From NCBI RefSeq assembly GCF_010093595.1, contig NW_022985438.1:1450785-1514784 (forward strand): a stretch of DNA of 64,000 nt, in the 5' to 3' direction. The DNA is from Mytilinidion resinicola. Its lineage: Eukaryota > Ascomycota > Dothideomycetes > Mytilinidiales > Mytilinidiaceae. Made by a program: the position numbers and the translations under genes. The notes beneath the pieces are model-generated. The model had not been told where the DNA came from, did no database searches, and saw only the letters and a list, made by a program, of their open reading frames with translations. Positions 10,553 through 21,900 of the stretch are shown in pieces (position 1 is the stretch's first letter; each line of letters starts with the position of its first letter).

Positions 10553-11845
10553 ATTGGGATTGGGGAATGAGGGGCAAGGGGTTAAGGGGGATGGGATGAG
10601 TTAGTTGATTAGTTGGCAAGGGGTTGGTGGAAGTTTTACTTCGTGGAATTCAGAATTGTATGATACTTGAGGGAGTATAAAATTAACGAGAAAAATGGCT
10701 ATGCATTGATCTGGGGCCTGGACGTGATGTGTGGTGGTCCACGACTCTGTGATTCTATTCTAAAGCTTCCGAGGTATACTTTAGAAGCACGCTTACGCCT
10801 GGGAAATGTACACCTGGCTAGCACCGTCCGAGCGCCTCTGATACGTTATCAAAAATTAGAACACAACAGTTTTAATGAGTCTGATAGTTTGCTGGGTCAT
10901 CTCAGACAGTGTTGAACTACCACGTTGTGTTCACAAGCAGTCCACGAACATGTGCGGAATTCTGTTCTGAAAGCTCTGGCAGCCTCACCTTCCTCCGGAC
11001 CTCTCTCTCTTCTCTATCATCGTCATACAATACATCACGTGCACGGCGTACAGCTCTCCTTGTTCCGTGACATAGATTTATCACTGCTTAGCACCAATCT
11101 TGCTCACTCAACACCACCATAAGGAGTGGCCCAACTGCTAATCAGCCAGTCATTCAAGAGGCAGTCTAACTTAAACTGCTTGACACTTGACGTCGCGCCT
11201 ACCTTTTTGGAATTCTATAGCGGTACCCCACGCAGAGGTACACGAGTGTGCACAGACTTATGACCTATATCTGTATTGACTGTAGAAATTCTACAAAGCG
11301 ACAAAATCTATGATTTAAGATTTTGTTAACTATGAACAATACACATATTCATCTACCGTCCAAATCTCAACATATCCTATGAGGGCTCGGTTCTCGTCTT
11401 CGCTTCATCAAGAAGCTTGAATTACAGAACTTCCATGCAGCTACAGGGCGCTTGCTCCAGTTTCGAGCACACATCTAGCCTAGCGCTCACCTACTAGACC
11501 AAGCCACACAGCGTCCAGGCTGCCGGATCTGGAACATTGAAACATTGGTGGCCTTTGCTTTTTCTCAGCCTCGTCGCCTCACTCCCCATTACCTACAAAA
11601 TGTCTTCAATCCCCTTGCACCGCCTTACGGAGGCCGTCTCTGAGCCGCGTCTGAGCCGCGTCTGGGCCGCCGTCGAGGCAACAGAGACAACAATGATATC
11701 CAAAGTCATGTGAGCAGTTTCCTACTAAAGGGTGCTTATAACAGTATTCTTCTCTCTTTCTGTATTGCAAACGTCGTCAGCTTTTCGTAGGATTTCAGCT
11801 TTTTTATCCTTTCTTTCACGCAATATAAGTTTCATCGGAGCCACA
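10553..11845. other. Intergenic holding one dispersed-repeat copy
   Basis: 3' flank of the repeat-precursor gene, then AT-richer DNA with the dispersed repeat copy at 10981-11260, then the promoter and CT-rich leader of the membrane protein gene. No gene is seen. Confidence 0.6.
10981..11260 (-). repeat. Dispersed repeat, copy B (longest)
   Basis: Read on the minus strand, 11260-11061 aligns with 15623-15820 (shared blocks such as TCTGTGCACAC, CTGCGTGGGGTACC, CAAGCAGT-TAA, AGACTGC, GAGCAAGAT). Positions 11063-10981 align with 12951-13034 (GAACAAGGA, GATGATAGAGAAGAGAGAG, GTGAGGCT). Many differences are C/T or G/A. It is a decayed copy of an element I cannot name; no transposase frame remains. 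Confidence 0.75.
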
Positions 11846-12921
11846 ATGTCGTCAGAGTCTACGAATGAGCACTGTAAGCTCGCCAACGACCCAGACCTCA
11901 CGGGCCTAGGTGTAAGCTTCAAAAAGCCATTTCTTTCCATTGGCTTCAGCTGAGAATCATCTCCCAGGTCCGACTTTCCGTCATTATCCCCGTCCTCTCC
12001 ATTCTCGCCCTCTCCCTCGTCTGGACTATCCCTCGCGCCCGAACCAAAAAATCTACCATCGCCCAGATTGAAGACGCAGTCTCGAAACTCAACGCACTCC
12101 AGCTCTCCGCTGCTATCGTCCTGCTCGCCATCGCACTATCCAAACAAGAGAGCCAAGACTGGTTCCACGTCCACTTCATCCTCAACACCGCCGGACTGAG
12201 CGGATGGTCTACCGTATTGACTGCTATCGTTGTGCCAGATTACTTCACGGAGACCGTTTTCCAGATTCCTGTCATCATCGCGTACTTCGCACTAGCCATA
12301 AATGTCATGCTGGACTACCAAACCCAGCTAACAAACGCCATCGCGGAGAAGCCGGAATGCTACCCCCAAAGTCTAGCGCACGAGCGATACTGGCCTATGT
12401 GGATATTATGGGCCGTGGGAATCTCCCTATGCATAGCCGTCAGCGTGTGCAACCGCGAATCATGGAGTCCAGCTCGACGACGGTGCTGGAATCTCGATAT
12501 CAAAACCTGGAGAACGTTGCCTATCCTCGCCCTTTTAGCTATCCCAACGGCCGGCATCGGCGCTGGCTTATACGTTAGCTTCTGGATCTACCCGTGGCTA
12601 GAGCCGCTCCTCGCGCAGTCGGAGGACGAGTGGACGGTGGGTCAGATCATACCCTTGGGGCTTGTGGTAGCGGGGAGCGTGGCGACGCTGTGGCAAGCTT
12701 TTGGGTTGGATGGTAAGGGTCTTCCCACTCTACGCACATGGATTATATGGAGGTTGAAGTGAAGCTAACTGATGTAAAATGCAGAACTTGTTAGGGCGAG
12801 AGGTATGGCTGTGTATCAGAACCTTGGTCGGGGCCTGAGAACATTGTCTCGCATTCGAGATAGTGACAGAGGGCTCTTGATCCCCATAAATGAAAGGCCG
12901 GCTATTCAGGCTATTCCTTGA
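11846..12921 (+). CDS. Fungal polytopic membrane protein, function unknown
   Basis: Exons 11846-11911, 11968-12712 and 12785-12921 give 315 residues with consistent phases. The N-terminus carries NDPDLTGLGVRLSVIIPVLS, the 'N-x-D-(L/I)-x-G-x-G-V-R' opening shared by a family of uncharacterised Pezizomycotina membrane proteins, with the first intron falling inside it as usual. Hydrophobic segments follow at about residues 24-42, 70-90, 95-115, 130-145, 160-178, 195-215 and 235-250, so roughly seven spans. The soluble tail (ELVRARGMAVYQNLGRGLRT) is basic. No catalytic motif is visible. The gene sits alone inside the repeat-rich block but is intact. Transport or sensing roles would be guesses. 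Confidence 0.82.
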
Positions 12922-12950
12922 GATCGATGATCATAGGATCTACCTCCTGG

Positions 12951-13034
12951 GCAGAACAAGGACCTGTATGCCGTGTACATGATGTATTGGACGATGATGA
13001 TAGAGAAGAGAGAGAGGTCTGGGGGAAGATGAGG
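12951..13034 (+). repeat. Dispersed repeat, copy C (partial)
   Basis: About 84 bp aligning with the reverse complement of 11063-10981. Differences are mostly transitions (GTACGCC/GTATGCC, GTCCGGAGG/GTCTGGGGG, AAGGTG/AAGATG). It begins about 30 bp after the preceding gene's stop. Confidence 0.7.
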
Positions 13035-13280
13035 CTATACACAAGGGGTGACACGTGCCTGCCATGGCCCTCACCGCTACTTCCTGGCAGCATTTCTACG
13101 GTCAATATTAATAGGTACCGAGATAGGAACTACTAAAATTCTATGTGAATAAAAACTGGATGGGTAAGATGGAAAAACGTTCCTATATATATCTAGAGCG
13201 GGGGGATAATATCTGAGATCAAGCTGAAGTATTGGTGATTGGACCTCAAATTTGATTCAGCTGCTGATACCTCGGGTATT

Positions 13281-13600
13281 TTCCTACGTACACTGTCAAA
13301 ACAACAGAAATACCCCTCCCGCTCGTGTTGCTCGGCTAAAAGGATAGGATTTCGGTATGTGAAAAACGGAGGCCTGCTTCAGAAGCTTAAGAACATGACA
13401 TTATGCGGATTCAAAAAAGAATGAGCTAGAGTCTCTTCAAATGTTTTCGTACTCTGTCAAAACAGCGCAAGGACGGCTCTACATAGTGTTGCTTGGCCAC
13501 AGGGAAGGGTATTAGAATGTCAAGTCTGTACGCCCGATCGATGGCCTTGAGATAATGACACTATAAGGATTCGAGTGATGAATGAGCCGGAGAGCCCTCA
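13281..13600 (+). repeat. Diverged 160-bp tandem duplication
   Basis: Two adjacent units are offset by 160 bp. CACTGTCAAAACAACAG near 13291 matches CTCTGTCAAAACAGCGC near 13452, TGTTGCTCGGCTA matches TGTTGCTTGGCCA, and CATGACATTATGCGGATTC near 13394 matches AATGACACTATAAGGATTC near 13554. The units differ widely, so the duplication is old. Confidence 0.6.
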
Positions 13601-13904
13601 GATGGCATCGTGGCTAATAGCTCCCATTAAAAGGAGGCTCGCCACGGCTTCGTGTACAATATCTGCATTTGCAGTATGGTTCAATGACTGCAAGATTAGC
13701 ATCTGGAGAATCAGTGTAAGACCCGACCACTGCTGGCTGGTGATCACAAGTTTCCCTCATCCTTGGGATATCTGGCGCCATATCTGCACGATGCCGTTAG
13801 AAGACGGAAAACACGTAGTCTCGTGGCAACCATTCATGTTCGACATCTCGGGCAGGCTTTTCCCATGTTAATGCATCGCGAGGGGCGAAAAGATACTCCC
13901 GCCA

Positions 13905-15299
13905 TTACCAGTCCTCAAAGTGCAATATTGAACGTGCTGCCATGTGCCAGGACGGAGTGTCCCGCAATTGCAAATTGCTGAAGGCCAGCTCCAGCTGCGA
14001 AAGGGGGAGCGGCGAGAACCCAAATCGAGGAGCTATGAGCCAAAGCTGGTCTAGATCCCAGCCATTCGTGAGTTGCTTGAATACGAGGTCCCAAACGTCG
14101 GAATCAGCGCCTTTCAGAGTAACGTAACCTAATCCCAGCCGGCGGATTGATGGGAACATGGCCAGCCAACTCATGAGATCTTCTTCGGTCGTGCGAAACA
14201 GGCAAGTCGAGTTCGGGAACTGCAATTGTAGCTCTTTCAAGTTCGACAATGCAATGATCCCAGTAAGCTCCACGAGTGGACGAGGAAGGGCCGGTATATG
14301 ACCCTCGGTACTCTTGAATTGTACTTCAAGATATTCGAGCTTACTTGCTACATTAAGGAAACGCCGCAAGGCTCCTGTAGATTAACTAGAGGGTCCCTCA
14401 TGGCAGATAGTTATGGACAGTTTGCTGAGATTCTTGAAGGCGCTTCCCACATGACGGCTTGATATACTCGCAAGCATTTGCATTGAAATTCCAAAAGTGT
14501 CGTCTGCTGGGGTGAGAAAGCGCTCAAGTTTTACTTTGGCTTGGACTAGAGCTGTGAGAACAATCAAAACGGCCGTGTTACGAGCCGGATGCAACTCATG
14601 ATCGTAGAACCTTCTGGGGTAGTGGTACCTGTCAAGCATAGTGTTTCTGTATATCGTGAAACTTTGCAGTTTCTTTTCGTCGACATCCCAGCCCGGGATG
14701 TGACCGGCACCTTGTGGGTTAAGTCGAACTTCTCGAAGCTTATTGAAACTCCAAAGGATAATGACAAGATCCTTTAGTAGGGCACCGGACCCCCAGAATA
14801 GGTCCTGATCGGAACGGCATGCTCTGAATTTATGGCGATATGACATGAAATCGGGATCTGCTGGATTGGTGATTCTCACTAGAGCGAGGGCGTATCCGAC
14901 GGCGGCCTCAAATATTGAACGGTCCGAAAAACGGGAACCATTGAAAGATAGGGTATTCACCCAAAGAAGAAGCTATTCGTTCTTGGAGATGCGCATGAGT
15001 TCCTCAATACTAGATCGAGGAAAGTAAAAAGGTCTCTCCGCGATGACTTTTGCGAGTGATCCCCAAGATTGGCTGTGGAACCCACGAGGTATCAATCGAG
15101 CGTTCAGTATGTTGATTCGGGAGTCCTTGCTTAGCTTTGGAAACCTTTCAAGTGGAGTTGGCTGGTATTCCTCTAAGCCAGCAAATACCCCGGGTACTAA
15201 TTCTATGGGGAGCCTTTGGAAAAGAGTAAGTCGGCCTTCCGTGGCGAGCGCGACATCACTCATGATGGGTTGCTGCGAAGATTCTGGATGGTCTTGCAT
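13905..15299 (-). pseudogene. F-box/LRR-like gene broken by two nonsense codons
   Basis: One reading frame runs from ATG 15299 to the stop at 13905 (464 codons before the final stop) but is interrupted in the same frame by TAG at 14973-14975 and TAA at 14382-14384. The translation on both sides of each stop is continuous and protein-like, so frameshifts are not needed. The N-terminus (LFQRLPIELVPGVFAGLEEY) resembles an F-box, and the C-terminal half has leucine-rich stretches (LKELQLQFPNS, LSKLSITI). CAG to TAG and CAA to TAA would each be a C to T change at CpA, the context preferred by RIP. It lies between repeat copies C and A, in keeping with a decayed region. Introns hiding both stops are possible but I found no convincing donor-acceptor pair. 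F-box identity is moderate; disruption is seen directly. Confidence 0.7.
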
Positions 15300-15622
15300 G
15301 TCTAGTAGGGTGGGTAGGATTTGTACATGAAAAGTTGTATATTCTCGATCTTTGGCGCATTAAGATTATGCTCAGTTTTAGAGAGTTAACCTAGTATAGC
15401 TTTAATATACTTAACATAATGGAATTTTAAGTGAAGGTATACAACGTCACCATTAAACTTGCCAGTGGCTTCAGCAGCTATATATGTGAAGCGGCACGCC
15501 ACCAAGCGCTGACAAGCTGTTCCATACATGTCATTATACAGCTCATGCTGAAAAGTAGAAGTTCGCTGGCGAACACTGATCGTGGTCCGTTTGCAGACGG
15601 CACATTATGTACAGAGCCAAGC

Positions 15623-15820
15623 CATAACTCTGTGCACACCTGTTCACGACTGCGTGGGGTACCTCCATAGGATTTTAAGACTGTTGGCGTGATGTTAAAT
15701 TTCAAGCAGTGTAAATCAGACTGCTTTTTAACTGACTAGCTATTTACTAGTCAGGCCAATCCTTACAGTTGTCAATTGAGCAAGATGGGGGCCAAGTAGT
15801 GATGATTCCTGTGCCCGGAC
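15623..15820 (+). repeat. Dispersed repeat, copy A
   Basis: About 200 bp aligning along its length with the reverse complement of 11061-11260 at an estimated two-thirds identity by eye, so the two copies are inverted relative to each other. Confidence 0.72.
15732..15754. repeat. Perfect 8-bp inverted repeat
   Basis: CTGACTAG, a 7-base loop, then CTAGTCAG, inside repeat copy A. The homologous place in copy B (near 11140) has lost the symmetry. Confidence 0.6.
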
Positions 15821-16859
15821 TAACGGCCTACTCCTGTGGGCAGTTCCAGGTGTCGCGCGAATTGCGTGATGAGAGCGCTATCTTTTAGAGCACAGGGCGG
15901 AAAACGAGACGACGGATGACTGTCCATTCTAGGGCTACGATCACGATTATGGAGATGATCTAGAACGGCTCTGATTCTTCAAATGATAGAGGTGTTGTTT
16001 GAGAGATGACAGCCAAGCCAGGGATGAGATCTTCGGTTCTCGTGATATTTTGAGAACTTTACCTATCAATGAAAGGCATCTTGCTTCGTATATGCGAGAG
16101 AGGACTCCTCGTATCTAGCGTTTGACGCGCGATCCCATTACGAGTCTTGCACCACTAACCCAAATCATTCAAATCACGTGAGTGAATGAGGTAGTTTGCG
16201 GTGGTTTGGAGCGAGAAAGCCACCAACCATCATCAACATTGCCCAAGTATTAATCAGCTACCTGCAGCTGAGGATTAATCAACTCATCACCTCGGGTATA
16301 TATCAGGGGGGACCGTCCCTCCTCAAGATGAAACGTCCCTTTCTCGCTTTTCTGTTCCTTTTGCTCGGAGGATGAGATGAGGGACTTGATATATTCCGGA
16401 TACGACACCCCCAACACAGCGCAGCCACCATCTCGTATCGCTAGCCTTGTATTCGGCCGGCCCCACGATACGAAAGCTCCGACAACGTCATGATCGACTC
16501 GAAAATGACTCGGTACCAAACCCGAGTTCTCGCGCCTCACCGATGAAATTTTCATCCTCACATTAACCACGAAGCATAGCGAAACAAGCGGAGTGAACCA
16601 TTATCATCATTAACATTATAGCTCCTCCACTACCACCATTCGACCACACAACTCCCCGAAAAACGACATTGCTGAAAAGTAGACATTGCTCAAAAACTCC
16701 ATAAATGCATCCGTAGCCACCTCGTTTATACAAAAGCCCGGAAATGCCCACGCGGTCTCCATAGGAGCCAGACTGGTTAGACAACAAAGAGATTCGTGTC
16801 ACATAACCCCTGTTTTTAGGTTAGTAAACACACTCGCCACCTCAGCTGTAGCTAGCAAG

Positions 16860-18901
16860 CTACGACCTTGGCGCGTCAATCAAGTTCGACATCGGCTCAG
16901 CACGCCTCCTGAGCCCAGAGTCACCCTCGCTGAACCCAACTATCGAGTTCTCGTACGTGTCCCAGCTCTTGCAACCGGCCTTGAAGTCGTCGAGGCTGCC
17001 AATCGACGACAGGATTTCGGATTCCCGTTCCAGGAACTGCAGACCTAGCCCTGCGGAGATATGGAACGGAATGTGGCAATGCATGAGCCACGCGCCCGGG
17101 TTATCGGACTCGAAGGCGAGGATGAGGAAACCGTTCGCGGGCAGCGTGGCGGTATCACGGCGAATGGGGTTGGTGAGGTTCAGGGTGGAGACATCACCAC
17201 CCCACTGTCCGGAACCGGCTCCTAGGACGTAGAAGTCGTGGCCGTGGAGATGGATCGCTGGGAACAATATTAGTTTGAGACTCGGTATAGGCTGGGATGG
17301 AGGGCGCTTACGATGTGGCAGAGGTGGGTCGTTGGCCGCGGCTTGGATCATCCAGTATTGCCAGCCAGTGCCAACGGTATAGACATTGTCGCTAGCAGGG
17401 AAGCTAGTGTTGCCGTCCACAACGTACTGCAGCGTCGGCTTCTCCCAGTCGATTTGGATGGCAGTCGAGTTGATGAGCCATTGCACGAGGTTATCGTTGG
17501 CGGCAGTTTGAGCGAAAGTGAGGCCTAGCTTCTTGGGAAGCGAGGAGGGGATGGTGGTCTTGACGTAAGGCACAATGTTGCTCTCGTCGTAGCAGCCAGA
17601 TGGCAGAGTGATACCCGAGGAGTTGGGGTTGCCAGCGGGAGCACCCACGTAGGAGAAAATGCTCCTGATGTTAGCGGAGTTGGCATTCGGGCCGTCGCAT
17701 TGGCCTCCTCCCGTGCCGACGCGAAGCCAGTAGTTGGCGACAGTGGTGTTCGCGTTAATAATAACATCGTATCGTTGTCCTGCCAGGAATGGATTAGTGT
17801 CGGTTCGGGAAATAGAGTGGGTCACGGGTGTTTCACGGAATCGCGGGATGAGATGGTGGCGTTACGATGTGTGTGCGCGGATTGTTTGACTTACCGACGC
17901 CAAGCACGATCGAAGTCGTGGTGTAGGGCACAATCGGAACGAAATCTGCAGCGATAACCGTGAAAGGGTGGCTGTCGAGAGAGACGTGGAGGAATTGGTT
18001 GATTCCGGTGTTCACGAGACGCAGAAGATGCTTTTTCCCAGGGGTAAGGGTTGTCTTAGCGTAGGCGCCTCCCGAACTGGAGGTCATGGATCCGTTCACG
18101 AGAATATTGTCAGATGTCGGCGGGCCACCGGCATGCAGGGCGGCTGCATTGACAGTGAAAGCGGGTGTGTGAAACCAATCAGTGAGTGGCAGGGGTCCGA
18201 GATCGATGTCGTAATTGGCGGTAGCAGGTCCGTTAATGACGATACCACCAACAATCCCCTCCGCGTATTGAACAGAGTAATGAGAGTGATACCAGGAAGA
18301 GCCGTATTGCGTTGCTTGGAAGGTGTAGGTTTTTGTCTGTCCCGGAGCAATCGGGCATTCAGTGAGACCGTTCGTGCCATCCATCTGGTTGCTGTCTAGC
18401 TGACGCAGACCGTGCCAATGGATACCAGTACCGTTGTTCTGGAGGTTGTTGGTTACAGTGATTTGGAGAATGTCGCCCCAGTTTGCTGTGATGACAGGCC
18501 CAGGGTACTGGTTATTGATGAGCATCATGGGCCGCCCAAAGCCATCTGGAGCGAAGTTTGTAACGTTGGTGATAGTCAGGGTGTACTGTTGGGTGTTAGA
18601 AGCGCTCATTCTAATACCTGAAGCAAGATAGCCTTACTGTTCGCGTCACTCCTGTAGTGGGCCACTTCTGGTCCATGTCAGTAGATACACTGTAACCATT
18701 GGACCAGCAGCTTCGGGTCCGGGCCGTGTTCGAGCAGGTCGAGTCGCGGAGATGGATATCAGAAACCTCGTGGAACTGAGCATTGTCACGCCCTAAGATG
18801 CCGTCCCTTTTCCAAGGAACCTCGATTGTGGGAAGAGCGGCGACGAGGAGGGATGGTGCAAGCAAGGCCAACAGGCCTGCTTGTTTAACGACTGAAAGCA
18901 T
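16860..18901 (-). CDS. Laccase (secreted multicopper oxidase)
   Basis: Oxidises phenols with reduction of O2 to water (EC 1.10.3.2). Exons 18901-18638, 18585-17895, 17779-17312 and 17257-16860 give 606 residues. Signal peptide at residues 1-22 (LLALLAPSLLVAALP), then the ascomycete spacer with Cys residues before YTLTITNVTNFAPDGFGRPM. All copper ligand motifs are present: HWHGL, WYHSH, HPIHLHGHDF (completed at the last exon junction) and HCHIPFHISAGL, the last holding the type-1 Cys and an axial Leu. The first intron is easy to miss because an internal ATG (18609) opens a frame inside it; the 52-bp intron from 18637 with CTAAC gives the canonical TRT-YTL junction. The C-terminal tail is ordinary and lacks the DSGL plug of many ascomycete laccases. 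Roles could be lignin or phenol degradation, pigment formation or detoxification. Confidence 0.95.
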
Positions 18902-21900
18902 TGTTGATTATGATTAGGCAACACAATATACCCAAACACCCTCTCTGCAGAAACGAATGTAGCAGGGAGAAAAAAGAGATGGACAAGAGGAGAGGAGCAC
19001 TATGGATGAAAGCAAAAATCCAGCTGATGCAGGACATGCAGCGAGCTTAATACTCGCGTACCCAGCAGTGCTCGCCATGTCATGCCCAAAGCGGCGATTG
19101 CTCGCCCATGCCCTGCTTGACCCATGCATCTCAGACAAGCGGAGGCCGCTAAGGTTCGAGTCTAAAATATTGGCTGTGAGGATTCTGCACCGCCAGATCC
19201 GTCACGAACGGGTCGCCTGGACGGCAAGACGGGGGTGTGGATGGGGTGAGCTCGCTGGGATCGCCAGATACAGCCTCGATGCCGGCTACGCGCGAATCAC
19301 GATCAGAGCTACGGCGACCATGGCAGCGTTAGGGCCCCAGGCTGGGTGTGGTCAGCAGGATACGAAGACCAAGGCGGGATGGGTTCGGTGAGGTTCGTGA
19401 TAGCAGCTCGACAGCCGCGGTGAGCTCCAGCTGCGGAGAGCTGCGGAGAGCTGCGGTCTGGACATAGGGCTGTAGATCCAGCCAGGAAAGAGACAGCGCT
19501 GGGGTCACCGGCCAACGGCGACGTGCCAAGGCCACAGGGATTGCTGGCGGCCAGACGCTATATCGAGTCAGCGAGGCGCACCTTTGACATCTGCAGCATG
19601 TTGCAATGCCTTGACAGGGAGTGGCAGGCCGACTGGCGGCCCCAGAGTGGTCGTCAGAGGGCGTCAGTGGTGGTTGGTGGTGAGAAGAAGCTCCAGCGAG
19701 CCGCATCAGAGCTATTTCTGGACACAGACTACGCCCCAAAGCGGCCGCGGGGAACAGGGTGCGGCAGGGATCGAAGCCGCCAGCGTAGCGTACCCGGCGG
19801 AGAGCCGATACACAGCGTCTTGGGGCTAGGGGCGCCTTCAGACATCGCTTGCTGCTGACAACACCCGTGGAGACCCACGGCTGCCTCCTCCGCAGCATGG
19901 CACTGGCGCGAGGAGCGGCACAACGGCAGCAACCTCATGACGTCTCAGCCGCCCTTGAGCGCCCGACTGGAAACTCAGGCGTCCCGTAAGGACCTGCGCA
20001 AGCAGATTACTGAACCTGTCAAAGTCAGTCTCTGGCAGTGTGGCAGTGACGCATTCTTATTCACGGAAACTCAGGCAGCTCGACTTGCAGACTCGGCCCT
20101 GTTGTAGCACTCCAGGTACCCGGGAGGGCCTGGGGGTCTTATGGGGGCAAGCATCCGCGCCTCGGGACTGCATGCCATGGCACCGTATTCTCTGTCCAGC
20201 TTACCGCCTACCTAGCGATGGCCTGACACCACTACGCAGGGCGGACCTCTAGGAGGGGAGTCCGTCTTGTCCATTGCTTGTCGTCTTCTCGCAGGCTTGC
20301 ACCGCCTTGGAACGTGCCGTGTCTGCTGCGAGTGACAGAGCGGTGCTGATCTGTCTTCGGGATTACGCTAGGCCAAGTGCACACCGGAAACTTATCGTCA
20401 AATCGTATTGTAGTCAAATCGCTGGGCTGGCGCCAACGCCACAAGGCGGAGCTGAGGCCTGCAGCTCGAAAAGTACTGCAGTGCTGATTGGACGTCGGGT
20501 GCAGTGAGGGTTTTTTGTTCAAGGCAGGCTAGCTAGCTTTGGTCGCCTTCGCTAGCTGCATGAAATCAATAGCTCTTGCATCGACTCTGGGGAGACCATG
20601 CACAGTGTGCGGTGGCGTTGAAGTGCCGAGTGTCGTCTGTGGGATCATTGTTCCTCCGGCAGAATTTAGAGTTGAGGCCCCGGAGCCACGGTACGCCGCC
20701 TTGCGTGGCGACACAGCCTAAACACCACAGCAACTCAATCTCGGTTTGCAGTCCCAGCAATCGCAACTTTGGGTTTGTGCCACTGGTTCACAAAGAGCCG
20801 GTCGTGTTCCGGAGGCCCTCTTGTGCTCCGTCTGGAAAGCCGACGCCACAATCGCTAGCAAAAAGCTGAGGCGTTACATTGTACATTTGATAGACGCCGA
20901 ACCACGGTCCGCACCATAGACTTCTGCAACCCAGTATGCACTTCGTCGTTCCAGCCCAGGGAATCCACTTTCCGTCGTCTGCCGAAAATCTCTGCCATGC
21001 TTTATGTAAAATCGTATACTGGGAAGTCTCAAGTTGGGATACAGTAGCGCGTAGATGTACACATAATAGTGTCGAAACTGAGACCAACGAAGTTGCAATG
21101 CAAGTGCAGCCGGGGTAGTCCCCATTCGTGACCATTGGAGTGCGAAAGGGTAGCGATAGGGTGAAGTGAGGATCGCGCAAAGGCTACGACCGCAAGGTCG
21201 CTGTTCCTGCAGTATGTCAACCCTGGATACGGTCCCCATTGAGAGCTGCCGTCCTCCCAAGTACCAAACTCCACGCAAACACCCCGAAGACGTCCACGGC
21301 ACCCGTCGTACGGCGGTGGAGCCGAGGGTCTAGCCACGCGACATGGAGCCATCGAAAGAGGTGACCCCAAAAGCTGTACCTGCAGCGAACCCAGGACCCC
21401 TTTGCGAGCACATCCATGACAGCACAAACCAGACAGATATGAGACATAGCAAGGGCATCAGAAGGCTGTGCGATGCCTTGCTTCGCCTGCTTTTAGATGA
21501 GAACGTTCTAAAGAAAGCACCAGATCCTCTGCGGGACGCCTGACAGAAACTAGACATAAGGCAAGCAGCCGCAGCGACTCCTACAGGAGAAGGTCGAGGC
21601 GTCATGAATCGTCCCAACCGTGGGATTCCGTACATATAGGGCTGCAGATGTCAATGTCGTGCTGGCCGGGCCCCCTCCCTCATTTGCGCCTCCAAAGGTA
21701 GCAACTGGCAACACCTCTTTTTCTGACTATCGGTGTACAGCATTCCCCTGATGCTGTCGAATTACTCTATTTTCCACTGTTTATAAGAAGACAGACATTC
21801 CCAGCATCGGCGGTGTGATCTGCAACGGCTCTTCCCGACTGACTTGTCAGCTTCTCAACGGTAAAATAGCGATCGTCTCTCAAAGATCCCAACCATGTGG

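Larger units (their letters stand above)
12922..13904. other. Gene-free stretch with repeats
   Basis: Holds repeat copy C directly after the membrane protein stop codon and the 160-bp tandem duplication at 13281-13600. No coding gene is supported. Confidence 0.65.
15300..16859. other. Intergenic holding repeat copy A
   Basis: Upstream of the broken F-box gene and downstream of laccase. Contains repeat copy A (15623-15820) with its hairpin. Short frames at 16250-16570 and 16563-16802 show no family resemblance. Confidence 0.6.

Noticed and set aside
18586..18637. ATG at 18609 as a laccase start.
   Set aside because: It is inside a 52-bp intron with consensus splice sites; splicing gives the canonical junction after the signal peptide.
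264..18901. One biosynthetic cluster from MFS transporter to laccase.
   Set aside because: F-box, ankyrin and decayed repeat DNA lie between, and no core enzyme or regulator is present; only the UstYa-precursor pair is considered linked.
19329..19898. 189-codon frame in the gene desert.
   Set aside because: Arg/Pro/Ser-rich translation typical of antisense GC-rich DNA, with overlapping frames on the other strand and no domain.
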